64,000 nt of DNA from Conus ventricosus (Eukaryota > Mollusca > Gastropoda > Neogastropoda > Conidae): assembly GCA_018398815.1 (NCBI GenBank), contig JAFLJL010014919.1, positions 18,450 through 82,449 of the forward strand, given 5' to 3'. Within the stretch, counting starts at the first letter, position 1; each line of letters begins with the position of its first letter. Below, in pieces: positions 47,101 to 62,003 of the stretch. The notes beneath the pieces are model-generated. The model did not search any database. It worked only from the letters and a program-made list of their open reading frames with translations, and was not told the origin of the DNA. Made by a program: the position numbers and the translations under genes.

Positions 47101-50100
47101 GGTTAGGCTTATGAATAGACTTACTACGGCTCTGCTATGCCATATGTGTTGGAGATGGTTTAGGCTTATTGAAAGACTTAACACGGCCTCTGCTTTGCCA
47201 TTATTGTAGTGAATGGTTAGGCTAATGAAGACTTACCACGGCTACTGCTATGCCAGATCTATGTGTTGAATGGTCAGGTTATTGAACGACTTAACGGCTC
47301 TGCTATGCCATTATGTGGTGAATGTGTTTGCTTATTGAAAGACTTACACGGCTTTGCTATGCCATTCTGTGTGAAGGTCTCGGTTATTGAAAGACTTACA
47401 CGGACTCTGCAATGCCATATGTGTGAATGGTCAGGCTTATGAAAAGACTTACTACGGCTCTCTATATTGCCATTATGTGTGAATGGTTAGGGTTATTGGA
47501 AGAAGACTTAACGTTACTCTGCTATGCCTTTATGTGTGACTGGTTGCTTATTGAAAGCCTTACACAAGGCTCTGCTATGCCATTATGTAGTGTATAATGG
47601 TTGGCTTATTTGCAAAGCCTTACACCGGCTGCTGCCTATGCCATTATGTTTGAATGGTCAGGCTTATTGAAAAGCCTTCACGCGCTCTGCTATGCCATTA
47701 TGTGTTGAAAGGTCACGGCTTTGGTGAGAGCCTCCTACCGGCTTGCTTATGCCATTATGTTATACTGTGAATAGGTCAGGCTTCTTGCAAGCTTACACGG
47801 CTACTGCTATGCATTATGTGTGATATGGTCGGCTTATTGAAAGCCTTACACGCTTGTGCCTATGCCATTATGTGTGATTGGTTCAGGCTTTATATTGAAA
47901 GCCTTACACGGCTCTATGCTATGCGCATTATGTGGATTGGGTCAGGCTTATTGAAAGCCTTACACGCGGCTCTGCCTATGCCATTATTGTGTGAATGTGG
48001 TAGGCTTATTGAAAGCTTACCGGCTCAGTGCTATGCATTATTGGTGAAAATATGGTTAGGCTTATTGAACGCCCTTACCGGGCTGCTGCTATGCCATTAT
48101 GTGTGAATGGTTCAAGCTTATTGATCGACGCCTTACACGGCTCTGCTATGCCATTATGATGTGAATGGTCAGGCTTTATTGAAAGACTTACACGGCTTGA
48201 CTATGCCATTATGTGTGGAAATGGTCTGGCTTATTGAAAGGACTTACATCGGCTATGCTATGCCATTATGATGATGAAATGAAGTCTGGTTATTGAAAGA
48301 CTTACACGGCTCTGCTAGGCCATTAGTGTGTGTGAATGGTCTTGGCTTATGGAAAAGACTTACACGGCTCTCTTCTGCCTATGCCGCATAATGTGTGAAG
48401 GTCAGGCTAATGTGAAAGAGTTACACGCTTGCTATGCCATTATGTGTGAATGGTCAGGACTTATTTGAAAGACTTACACGGCTTGCTATGCATTATGTTT
48501 GTGAATTTGTGAATGGTTGGCTTATTGAAAGATTTCCTTGTAGAGCTCTGACTATGCATTATTGTGTGATTGTGTCTGGCTTTTTGAAAGGACTTACACG
48601 GTTCTCTGCTATGCCATTATCGTGTGACATGGTCAAGGCTAATTGAAAGCCTAGTACTCACGGCTCTGCTTATGCCATTATGTGTGAATGGTCAGGCTAT
48701 TGAAAGACTTACACGGCTCTGCTATGCCATAGGTGTGACTCGTTGATGTATGTATGGCTTATTGAAGACATACACGGCTTGCTATGCCATTAGTTGTGAA
48801 TGTGTCAGCATTATTGAAAGAGACTTACACGCTCTGCTATGACCACAATATGTGATTTGTAAATGGTGGGCTTATTGAATGACTTACACGGCTCTGCTAT
48901 GCCATAAGTTGTGACTTGTGTCAGATGCTTATTTGAAAGACTTTAACACGGCTCTTGCATATGCCTTTTTGTGCGAATGAGTCAGGCTTATTGAACGCCT
49001 TACCCGGCTTGACTATGCCCTTATGTGTGGAATGTTCAGGGCTTAATTGTAATTGATCTTACACGGCTCTGTCTATGCCTTATTGTGTGAATGGTCAGCG
49101 CTTATTGAACGACTTACCACGGCTCATGCGTATGCCATTATGTGTGACTGGTTAGGCTTATTGAAAAGACTTAACGGGCTTGTCTAGCCCCTTATGTGTG
49201 ATTGGTCGGCTTTATTGAAAGACTTACACGCTTGAATGCCAAGTTATGTGTGAAATTTCAGGATCTCTTGTTGAAAGCTTACACGGCTCGTCCCTATGCC
49301 ATTATGTGGTGAATTGGTCCAGGCTATATTGAAAGACTAGTACACAGGCTTCGCTATGCCATTATGTGAGATTGGTCAGGCTTTATTGAATAGAACTATA
49401 CACGGCTTGCTATGCCATTTATGTGTGAATGAGTGCAGGCTTATGAAAGACTTACACAAGGCTCTCAGCTATGCCATTATGTGTGAATGTGTCAAGGATT
49501 ATTGACAGACTTACACGGCTCTGCTATGCCTTATTGTGATATGGTCTAGTTAGTGAATGACTTAACGCTCTGCGTATGACCATTATGTGTGGAATGGTTT
49601 AGGGCTTATTGAAAGACTTCACGCTTGCTATGACCCATATGTGGGATGGTCAGGCTTATGAAAGAACTTACACGGCTCTTGCCTATGCCTATTATGTGTG
49701 ATGGTCAGGCTTACTGAAGACTTACACGGCTTGCTATGCTCATTATGTGTGAACTGAGTCAGGGCTTACTGAAAGACTTTCACGGCTCTGCTATCATTAT
49801 GAGGTGATGAAATGGTTAGGCTTATTGCAATGATTACACGGCTCTGCTATGCCATTATGTGTGAATGGTTAGGCTTACTGAAAGACTTACTCGGCTTGCT
49901 ATGCTCATTATGTGTGATGTGTCAGGCTTACTGAACGACTTACACGGCTCTGCTATGCACTTATGTGTGACATGGTCAGTGTATTTGAAAAAAAGAATTA
50001 CACGGCTCTGCTATGCCGATTATGTGTGAATGGTTAGCTTATTTGAAAAGGAATTACAGAGACTCTGCTATGCCATTATGTAGTGAATGGTTTGGCGTAT

Positions 50101-53100
50101 TGAAAGAACTTACACCGGCCTCCTGCTATGCCATTATGTGTGAATGGTTTGGCTTATTGAACGACTTACCGGCTCTGCTATTGCCAATTATGTGTGTATG
50201 GTCAGTTATTGAAAAGACTTACACCGGCTCTCTGCTATGCCATTATGTGTGAATGGTTAGCTTTTTGAAAGACTACCCGGTTGCTATGCATTAGAATGTG
50301 AATGGTTAGGATTATTGAAAGACTTACAGGCTACGTGTTACTATGCCATATGTGTGAATGGTTAGGATTATTGAACAGACTTACACGGTCCTTGCTATGC
50401 CATTATGTGTGAAAATGGTTAGGCTTATTGAAGAGACATACCACGGCTCTGACCTTTGCCATTATGTGTGAATGGTTAGGCTTAATTGAAAGAGTTTACA
50501 CGAGCTACTGCTATGCCATTATGTGTGAATGGTTAGGTTAATGAAAGACTTTCAGGCTCTGCTATAGCCATTATGTTGTGAATGGTCAGGCTTATTGAAC
50601 GACTTACACGGCTCTGCTATGCCATTATGTTCGTGACATGGTTAGGTTATTGAAGACGTACACAGAGCTCTGCTATTGCATTATGTGTGAATGGTCAGGC
50701 TTATAGAAAGACTTACATCGCTACATGCATTTGCCATTATTGTGGTTACTGTGTCAGGCTTATTGATAGACTTATCACGGTTGCAGCCATATGTTGTGAT
50801 ATGTTAAGGCTTATTGAAAGACATACACGCTTGTCTTATGCCTTTAGATGTGGAATGGTTAGGCTTATTGACAGACCCCCAATCACCACAGGCTCTGCTA
50901 TGCCATTATGTGTGATATGGTTAGGCTTATTGCAAGGACTCTTACCGGCTTCTTGATATGCCATTATAGTGTGAATGGTTAGGCTGTATGAAAAGACTAC
51001 AATGGCTCCTGCTATGCAATTTATGTGGAATGGTTAGGCTATTGAAAGACTTACACGGCTCAGCTATGCCATTATGTAGGGACATGGTTAGGTTATTGAA
51101 AGTCTTACACGGTCTCTGCTATGCCTCATTATGTGTGACTGGTTTGGCTTATGAAAGACTTACACCGCTCATAGCTATGCCATATCGTGTGAATGGTTTG
51201 GCTTATGAAAGTACTTACACGGCTCTAGTAATGATGCCATTATGTGTGAATGTGATCGGCTTATGAAGACTTACACTGGCTCTGCTCTGCCATTATGTGT
51301 GAAAATGGTCATGGCTTATTGAAAGGACTTACACGGCTTGCTATGCCATTTATGTGTGAATGGATGGTTAGGCTTATTGAAAAGGACTTACAGGCTTCTG
51401 CTATGCCATTTATGTGTGAATGGTTAGGCTTTTATTGAACGACTACACTCGGCTCTTGCTATGCCATTATGTGTGAATGGTTAGGCTTATTGAATGTACT
51501 TACCGGCTCTGCTCTGCTGATTATGTGTGAATGGTTTAGGCTTATTGAAAGAATGATCTGTGTCCACGGCTCTGCCTCATGCCATTATGTGTGACATGGT
51601 TAGGCTTATTGAAAGTCTTACACGGCTCAGCACAGATAAGTGAGCATGGTCAGGCTTATTGAAAGACTACACGGCGCTCTCTGCGATGCCATTTTGTGTG
51701 AATGTGTTAGGCTTATTGATAAGACTTACACGGCTCTTATGACTATAGCCATTATGTGTGATGTAATGGTCAGGCTTATTGAAGGATCTTTACTCCGGCT
51801 CTGTATGCCATTATGTGATGAATGGTAGAGATTATGTGAAAGACTTACACGGCTATGCTAGCATTATGTGTGATTGGTAGCTTATGAAAAGACTTAACGG
51901 CTGTGTGCTATGAGCATTATGTGTGAAATGGTAAAGGCTTATTGATAGACTTAACACGGTTTCATGCTATGCCAATCTGTGTGGAATGGTCAGGCTTTTT
52001 GAATGAACTTACACGGGCTTGCCTATGCCCATTATGTGTGAAATGCGTTAGGCATATTGAAGACTTCACGGCTTACTGCTTATGCCATTTTTATGTGTGC
52101 AATGGTTTGAGTTATTGAAAGATTACACGCGACTCTGACTTATGCCATTATGTGTGACTGGTTGGCATTGATTAGGAAGCCTTAAACGGCTCTGCTATCG
52201 CCTTTATAGTGTGAATGGATAAGGCTTCTTGTAATAAGACTACACTTGGCTCTGCTTATGCCATTATGTGTGAAAGGTTAGGCTTATTGAATAGGCTACA
52301 CGGCTTGCTATGCCATTATGTCTGTGAATGGTTAGCTATATGAAAGACTTACACGGCTCTGCTATTGCCATATGCTGTGAGGTTGGTTAGGCTTATTGAA
52401 AGACTTTTACAGACGGGGACTCTGCTTATGCCAATTATGTGTGAATGGTAGGTCTTAATTGAAAGACTTCACGCTCTGACTATGCCATTATGTGTGAATG
52501 GTTAGCTTATTGAAAGACTTACACGGCTCTGCTATGGCCATTATAGTGTTGACTGGTTATTGGTCTTATTGAAAGACTTAGACGCCTTGCCTAGTGCCAT
52601 TATGTTGGTGACTGGTTAGGCTTATTGAAGACTTTCAGCTCTGCTTGCCATTATGTTTGTGAAGTGTTAGGCTTATTGAAAGGACTTTACACGGCTTTGC
52701 TATATGCCATTATGTAGTGAATGGTTAGGCTTTATTGAAGTCTGACACGGCTCTGCTATGACATTATGTGTGAATGGTTAGGCTTATTGAGATGGACTTC
52801 CGGCTTGCTATGCCATTATGTAGTGTAATAGGTTCAGGAGCTTATTGAAAAGACTTACCGGCTCTGCTATGTCCATTAATGTGTGAATGGAGTTAGGCTT
52901 ATGAAAGACTTACACGGCTCTGCTATTTGCATTATGTTGTGAATGGTTAGGCTTATTGAAAGAGCTATTACACGGCTTAGCTATGCCAATTATGTGTGAA
53001 TGGTGTAGGCTTATGATAAGTACTCTTACACGGTGCTACTGCTATGCATTATGTGTGAGATGGTCAAGGCTTATGTAAAGACTACTCGGCTCTGCTATGC

Positions 53101-53864
53101 CATTATGTGTGAATTGGTTCGGCTTATGAAAGACATAACATGGCTCTGCTATAGCCTTATGTTGTGAATGGTCTGGCTGTATGATAAGACTTACACTGGC
53201 TCTCTGCTATGCCATTATGTGTGAATGGTTAGGTTATTGCAAGACTTCACGGCTTGCTATGCTTTATGTGTGATAATGGTTAGGCTTATTGAAAGACTTA
53301 CACGGACTTGCTCTATGCATTATGTGTGAATGTGTTAGCTTATGAGCAAGAACTTACCCTGTGCTCTGGCTATGCCCCTTATGTTGTGAATGAGTTAGGC
53401 CTCTATGAAAGACTTACACGGCTCGTGACTATGCCATTATGTTTATGTGATTATCGGTGTAAGGCTTATTGAAGACTTACACGGCTCTGCTATGCATATG
53501 TGTGAATGGTTAGGCTTATTGAAAGACTTACACGGCTCTGCTATGCCTTTATGTGTTGAATGGTTAGGCTTGTTTGCAAAGACTTACACGGCTGTTGCTA
53601 TGCATTATGTGTGAATGGTTTGGCTTATTGAAGACTTACCACGGCTCTGCTAATGCATTATGTGTAGAATGGTTAGGCTATATGAAAGACTTTTACACGG
53701 GCTTGCTATGCCATTATGTGTGAATGGTTAGGCTTATTGAAAGACTTACACGGCCTCTGCTTGCCATTATGTGTGGAATGGTAGGCTTATTGAAGACTTA
53801 CACGGCTCTGCTATGCCATTATGTTGTGAATGGGGTTAGGCTTATTGAACGGACTTAACGCTTG

Positions 53865-53878
53865 CCCCCCTCCCCCCC
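53865..53878. repeat. C-rich insertion in the right satellite array
   Basis: Six C, a T and seven C interrupt one unit between GCTTG and TATTGCC. Confidence 0.6.
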
Positions 53879-56800
53879 TATTGCCCCATTATGTGATGAA
53901 TGCGTCTCAGGCTTATTGAAAGACTTACACGGCTCTGCTGATGCCCATTCTGAATGTGAATGGTTAGGCCTTATTGTAAAGATTACACGGCTCTGCTTAT
54001 GCCATTAGTGTGAATGGTCAGGCTTATTGAAAGACTTACACGCGCTCTGCTATGCCATTATGTGTGAATGGTTAGGTTATATGAAAGACTTAAACGGCTT
54101 GCTATGCCATTATGTGTGAGATGGTCAGGCTTATTGGAAAAGACTTACACGGCTCTCGCTATGCGATTATGTGTGAATGGTTAGGCTTATTTAAAGACTT
54201 ACACAGGCTCTGTATGCTTATGTGTGAATGGTTCGATGGCTTAATTGACCGACTTACAACAGGCTTTGCTGCTATGCCATTATGTGTGATATGGTGGCTT
54301 AATGTAAAGACCTTACTCGGCTCTGCTATGCCATATATGTTGTGATATGGTTAGGCTTCTTGAAGACTTACACGGCCTCCTGCCTATGCCCCATTATGTT
54401 GTGAATGGTCAGGATTATGAAAGACTTACACGGCTCTGCTATGATTATGTGTGAATATGGTTTAGGCTTATTGGAAAGAATTCTCGGCTTGCCTATGCCT
54501 TCATTATGTGTGAAATGGACAGGTCTTATTGAAATGACTTACACGGCTCTGCTATGCCTAATTATGTGTGAATTGGTATGGGTTATGAAGGACTTAACGC
54601 TCTGCTATGCCATTATGTGTGAATGGTCGGGTTAGATTGAAAAGGATGCTTTCACAGGCTGCTGCGCTCTGCATTATGTGTGATATGGTTCGGTTATTGA
54701 AAGACTTTACACGGCTTGCTATGCATTTATGTGTGAATGGTTAGGCTTATTGAAAGGGGACTTACACGGCTCTGCTATGCCATTATGTTGTGAATGTGTC
54801 AGGTCTCTATTGAAAGCTAACACGGCTCTGCTATTGCCATTATGTGTGATGGATAGGCATATTGAAAAGACTTACACGGACCTTGCATATGCCATTATGT
54901 GTGATATGGTGCAGGGGCTTATTGATAAGATTACACGGCTCTTGTCTGATATGCCATTATGTGTTGAATGGTTAGGTCTTATTGAAAAGACTATACACTG
55001 GATCTCTGACGTTATGCATTATGTGTGATGGTTCGGTTATTGAAACTTACACGGCTTGCTATGCCATACTATGTGTAGCATGGTTAGGAATTGAGATGAT
55101 TCCACGGCTCTGCTAGTGCCATTTATGTGTGGATATGGTAAGGCTTATGTAAAAGCTTACCCCGGCGTCTGCTAGGATATATGTGAATGAGTGCTAGTTA
55201 TATGATAATGACGTTACACGGACTTGCTATTGCATTTATGTTGTGAATGGTTATGGCTTATTGATAAGACCTTACACGCCGCATCATGACTATGCCTATT
55301 ATGGTGAATGGTTAGGATGATTGAAAGATTACACGGCCCCTACTGCTATGCCTTATGTAGTGAAAGGGTCCGGAACAAGCAAGATTACCGTGCTTGCTAT
55401 GCATTATAGATTGAATGGTTAGGCTATTATGAAAGATCTTCCCGTTGCCTATGCCTATAAGTACGTGAATGGTCTCAGGGTTATTGAACGACTTACAATC
55501 CGGCATCTGATAAGCATTATGTGTGAAGGGTTAGGTTAATATGCAAGACTTACACGGATTGCCTAAGCAACCCTTATCCCAAACTGTGACGGTTAGGCTA
55601 TGATTGAAAGACATACAACGGTCTGGCTATGCAAGTTATGTGTGAATGGTATAGGTCTTATTGAAAGCTTACACGGCTCAGCATTGCCCATATGTGATGT
55701 ACTTTGGTTAGGCTTATTGAAAGATCTTATCACGGTCTTGCTATGCCAATTATGGGGTGGATAATGGTGAGGCTTTTAGTTGAAAGATTAAACGGCTTGC
55801 TATGCATTATGTGTGAAATGGAGGCTTAGTCTATGTATTGAACGATAAATCGGTTCTCTGCTATGCATTACTAGTGTGAGATTAATGAGTAGGCTTCTTC
55901 ATTGAAAAAGACTTACAGGCCACTGGTCTGCCCTGTAATGTGTGGAATGGATAGGCTTATGAGAAGACTTACACGGTTGTATGCCATTATCGTTGTAGAC
56001 ATGGTCTATGGTAATATTGAAAAGACTTACAGGCCCTTGCTATGACATTATGTGTGAATGGATAGCATTAGATGTCAATACAGCCGGGTGAAAAGAGAGA
56101 CTTACACGCTGACTGCTATGCCTATATGTGTGAGAATGGTCAGGTTATTGAAAAGACTTACACGGTTGCTATGGCCATTATTTGTGATATATGAGTCAGG
56201 CTTATTGAACGAACCTTACCTCGGTCTATGCCCAATGCAATTATGTCATGTGAATGGTTAGGGCTTATTGAAAGACTTTACACGGTGATGGACTCTTGAC
56301 TATGCCAACATTTAATGTGTGATTGAGTTTAGGCTTATTGTAAGCCTTACACGCTCTGCTATTGCCATTAAGTGTGAATGGTTTGGCTTATTGAACGACT
56401 TAACGGTTGTATGCCATTATGTGTGATATAGGTTGCAATTGAAGACATTTACATGCGGTCAGACTAATGCCATTATGTGTGAAATGGTTAGGCGTTTCTT
56501 ATTGAAAGATTACACGTTTGCTATGCTCATTATGTGTTGAAGATTTGGTTAGGCTTATGAAAGATCATATCCCGGCTCTGCTATGACATTATGTGTGAAT
56601 GGTTTAGAGCTTAGTTAGGAAAAGACTTACAAAGGCACTGCCTATGCATTATGTTGAGAATGGTACGGTAATTGCCAGCCTGTACACGGGCCTTGCTAAG
56701 CCCATTATGTTGAATGGTTAGGCTTATTGAAAGACGTACACGCTTCTCCATGCTATGCCATTATGTGTGAATGGTTAGGCCTTAAAGAAGATTGCACTGG

Positions 56801-59800
56801 CTATTCTGCTTATGCCATTATTGTGTGATTGGTTAGGCTTATTGAATGTACTTAAGGCTTTGCTATGTACCGATATGTTTGAAATGGTTAGGCTAATGAA
56901 AGACTTCAGGTTGCTAATGCCACTTTATGTAGTGATATGTCGGTAGGCTATATTGAAAGACTTACACGCTCTGCTATGCCATTATGTTGTGATATGGTTA
57001 GTCTCTATGAAAGACTTTTACAACGGCTCTGCTATGCCATTATGTGTGAATGGTTAGGCTTGTTGAAAAGACTTATCACGGCCTCTGCTATGCATTATTG
57101 TTGTGAATGAGTCAGGCTTGATTGAAGCCTTACATCGGCTCTGCATATGCCATTATGTGTGAAATGGTCAGGCTTATTGAATGAACTTACACGGCTCTGC
57201 TATGCCATTATGTCTAGTGATAAGGTTTGTAGGTTATGACAGCATCCAGGCTCTGCTTTGCCAATAGTGTGGAATGGATAGGACTTATTGAATGACTTAC
57301 ACGTGCTTGCTATGCAATTATTGTGTGAATGGTTATGGCTTATTGAAAGACGTTTAACGGGCTCTGTATGTCCATTAATGTCTGTGATGATGGTTGGTCT
57401 TATGAAAGTCTTCACGCTCTGCTATAGCCATTAAATGTGTGATATGGTTAAGGTTATTTGAAGATTACACGACTAGCTATGCATTTATGTTGGTGAATGG
57501 TATATGGCTTATTGAAAGCCATTACACGGCTTGCTATGCTCATTTATGTGTGATATGGTTAGCGCTTATGAGATAGACTTACACAGGGCTACTGCATATT
57601 GTCATTATGTGTGAATGGTTAGTGCTTATTGAGAGAAAGACTTACACGGATCTCAGCTATGCGATTATGTGCTGATGTGGTTTAGGCATCTAGGAAAGAC
57701 TTTACATCCGTGCTCTGCTATGCTATTAGTGTGTGAATTGTTAGGGTCTTATGAAAGTCCATATACCAGGCTTGCTATGCCATTATGTGTGAATGGTTAG
57801 GCATATTGAAAAGAACTTAACAGGCTTGCCTATGCCTATGTGTGAATGGTTAGCATTATTGAATGACTAACACGGACTCTGCTATGCCCTAATATGTGAT
57901 GAATGGATTAGGTCTTATTGCAAAGACTTAGCACGGCTATGCTTATGCAATCTGTTTAGTGAATGGTTAGGATATATAGAAAGAATAGACTTACCACGAG
58001 TCCCTGCATATGCCATTATTGTGTGACTATTGGTTAGAGCTTATTGATAAGACTTACACGGCTTACTGCTATATGCCATTATAGTGTTGATTATGGTTAG
58101 GGCTAAAGCAAGATTGAACACGGCTTTGTCATATTGCCATTATGTGTGAATGGATTAGAGCATTATATGAAAGAATATCTAACGGCCTCTGCATATAGCC
58201 CCATTATGTTGTGAGATGGTTAGGACTTATTGAGAAGACTTATGCTCTGCTATGCATTCATGTGTGCATGAGTTAGGCGCTTAGACTGAAAAAGAATCTT
58301 ACACGGCGTCTGCCAATGCCCATTATTGTCGTGATAATGGATAAGGCTGAGTGAAAGAACTTAACGGCATCTGCTTGCCATTATGTTTGTGAAATGGTTT
58401 GGCTTATTGAAAGACTTACCACGGTTGCTCTGCAATTATGTGTTAATTGGGTAGGCTTATTGAACAGACTTCCACGGCTCTGCTTTCTATGCCATATTGT
58501 AGTTGAATGGTTAGGCTTATTGAAAGACTTACACGGTCTTCTGCTATGCTCATTATGTGTGGAATGGATTAGATATTTGAAAGCACACTTACACGAGCTT
58601 GCTATGCCCAATTATGTGAGAATGGTTCAGGCTTATTGATAAGACTATACACGGCCTTGTATGCATTGTTGTGTGTGAAAAGGGTTTAGGCTTATTGAAA
58701 GATTACACGGCTTGCTATGAGCCCATTATGTGTGAAGGTTAGGCTTTTTGAAAGATTACGGCTACTGCTTATGCATTTATGTGTGAGATGGTTAGGCTTA
58801 TTGAAAGACTTACACGGTCTCTGCTATTCATTACTGTGTGAATAGGTTAGCTAATTTGACGAATTAAAAGGCGCTTGCATTATGATTAATGTTAGTGAAA
58901 TTGGTTTGCTTAATGAAAGACTTACCCGGATCTGCTATGCCAATTATGTGTGAATGCGAATAGTTGCTTATTGAAAGACTTACACCGCTCTGCTAATGCC
59001 CATTATGTCGAGAAAGTGGTTAGCTTAATTGACAGACTTCCACGAGTCACTGTCTAATGCATTATGTGTGTGGTTAGGCTTATTGAAAGACTTACACGTG
59101 CCTATGCTATGCATTCTGTGTGAAAAGGTTAGGCTTATTGAAAAGAGACTTACACGCACACTGCCCTATGCCCATTATGTGTGAAGATGTTAGTTAGGCT
59201 TATCTGCAAGACTTACACGGCTCTGCTATGCATTATTGTCGGGAATGGTCATTAGGCTTATAGATAGACTTACACGGCTATGACTAATATGCATTATGCT
59301 GTGAATGTGTTAGGCTTATTTGAAAGACTTTACACGGTTCCTGCTTATGTGCATTATGAGTGATGGTTAGCTTGTTTGAAAGGATTACAACGGCTCTGAC
59401 TATGCCCATTAATTTTGTGTGAAGAGGTTTAGTGCTTATTGAAAGACTTACAGGCTCTCTGCTATGCCATTTATGTGTGAAATGGTTTCGGCTTATGAAA
59501 GCCTTACACGAGGTCTCTGCTATGCCATTATGTGTGAATGGTAGGCTTATGGAAGGCCTTACACGGCGGGTCTGTCTATGCCATATATGTGTGTAATGGA
59601 TAGTTTATTGAAAGGATTACACGCTTGCATATGCCATAATTGTTTCCACTGGATGTGAATGGAGTTAGCTTATTGAATAGCCTTACAGGTCTCTGCTATG
59701 CCATAATGTGAGAATGGTTAGTTATTGATATAGCTTACTCGCGCTCTGCTAGCCATTAGGTGTGAGCGGGTTAAGCTTATTGAAAAGACTTACAGGCTTG

Positions 59801-61946
59801 CTATGACCATTATGGGTGAATGGTTAGGTTATGTAAAGATTACCGGCTTGCTATGCATTATGTGTGAATGGTTAGAGCTTATAGACACGACCTTAATAAT
59901 TCTAGCCCTCATGCCCTTATGTGCTGAGTGGATAGGTTTTAGGAAAGCCTTACCACTGGACTCTGCATATGCCATTATGTAGTGTATATGGTTAGGCTTA
60001 TATGAAAGATACAGGCCTCAGCCTATGCCCATTATAGTGTGAATGGATTCAGGGCTATTGGAACGCCTTACACCGGCCTCCTCTGCTTATGCCTAATATG
60101 GTGAATATGGTCATGGCTTTATTGAAAGCCTTATCACGGCCTGCTATTGCTTTATGTTGTGAATGGTCAGGCATATTATGAAAAGCTTACACGCTCTTGC
60201 TATGCCCACAATATGTTGGTGAATGGTCAGCGCTTACTTGAAATGCCCTTAACGCTACTGCTATGTCCTTATGATTAAGTGGTGAATCAGGATCATGGCT
60301 TGATTGAAAGCACTTACCCGGCTCTGGCTAGAGCCATTATGTGCTGTAATGGATTCAGAGCTTATTGAATGCTTTACACGGCTCTGCTATGCATTATGTG
60401 TGACATGGTTAGCTTATTGAAAAGCTTACACGTCTTCTGGCTATGCCATTTATGAGTGATATGAGTCTAGGCCTTATTGAAAGACTTACACGGCTCTGCT
60501 AGGCAATTATGTGTGATATGGTCAGGCTTATTGAAGACTTACACGGCTTTGCTATGCCTATTATGTTGTGAACATAGAGTCAGGCTTAATTGAAAGACTT
60601 ACACGGCTCTGCATATGCGATTAAGTGTGAAATGAGTCAGGCATATTGAAAGACTTACACGGGCTCTGCTATGCCATTATGTGTTGAATGGATAGCTTAT
60701 TGAAGATTACACGGCTCTGTATGCGATTAATGTCGTGAGTATGAGTCCGGCTTTATAGAAAGATTACACGGACTCTGTATGCCATTATGTCGGTGAATAT
60801 GGTAAGGCTTATGAAGAGATTCCACGGCTCTGCCTTATGCCAATTATGTGTGAAATGGTCAGGCTTATTGAAAGACTTACATGGGAGGCTTGCTAAGCCA
60901 TTATGTGTATTGGTCTCAGTGCTTATTGAAGACTTACAGGCTCTGCTCTACGCCCATTATGTGTTGACTTGGTCAGGCATATTGAAAGCCTTTACACGCT
61001 CTGCTATGCATTATGTGTGATTAGGGTCAGGCTTATAGAAAGACTTAACACGAGTTTATCTGCTATTTGCAATTATTGTTCGTGATTATGGTCGAGGCTT
61101 ATGAAAGACTTACAGCTTTCTGTATGCCATTTATGTGTGCATGGTCAGGCTATTGAACGACTTACACGGCTCTGATATGCTCATTAGGTGTGAATGGTCA
61201 GCTTATTGAAAGATCTTTACACGGCTCTGCTATGGATTATGTAGTGAATGGTCATTGGCTATTATTGAAAAAGACTTAACTACGGCTCTGCTTAATGCAC
61301 TATGTGTGATTGGTCAGGTGATTGAAAGCTCTTACACGGCTCTGCTATTGCATTATGTGTGAAGGATAGGATCTATGAAAGTCTTACACGGCTCTGCTTA
61401 TGCCATATGTGGAATGTGTCAGGCTTATTGAAAGACTTACACGTGCTTGCATATGATTAGTATGTGATGAATAGGTATTAGGCTTATGACTAAGTCTTAC
61501 GACGGTCTGCTATGCAATTGTGTGTGATTATTTAATGTGTTCAGGGGCTTTATGAAAGACATACTACCGGCTATGCAATGCATTATGTGTGAATGGTCAG
61601 GCTTATTGAACGCCCTTACACGGTCTCTGCTAATGCCCATTTATGTGTGAAAGGTCAGGCCTTATTGTAAAGACATATCACGGTTTATGCAATGCATTTG
61701 TAGTGCATGAGGTCAGGTTTTATTGTAAAGACCTTACACAGGCTCTGGTTGCATTATGTGTGAAAGGTCCGTGCTTTATTGAAGACTTCCGGACTCTGTG
61801 CTTTGTCCATTATGGTGAATGGTCAGCTTATGAAGACTTACATGGCCATCTGCTATGCCCATTATGTAAGTTAATGGTTAGGCTTATTGAAGATTACGGC
61901 TTGCTTATGCCATTAAATGTTGTGAAAATGGTTAGGCTTATTGAAA

Positions 61947-62003
61947 CCCTCCCCCCCCCCCCCGCACCCCCCCCACCCCCCCCCCCCCCCCCCCCCCCCC
62001 CCC
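61947..62003. repeat. Long C-rich insertion in the right satellite array
   Basis: About 57 bases almost entirely C interrupt one unit between TTATTGAAA and AGACTAACCG. In unit orientation this is the same side of TTTCAATAAG as the insertion at 2656. Confidence 0.65.
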
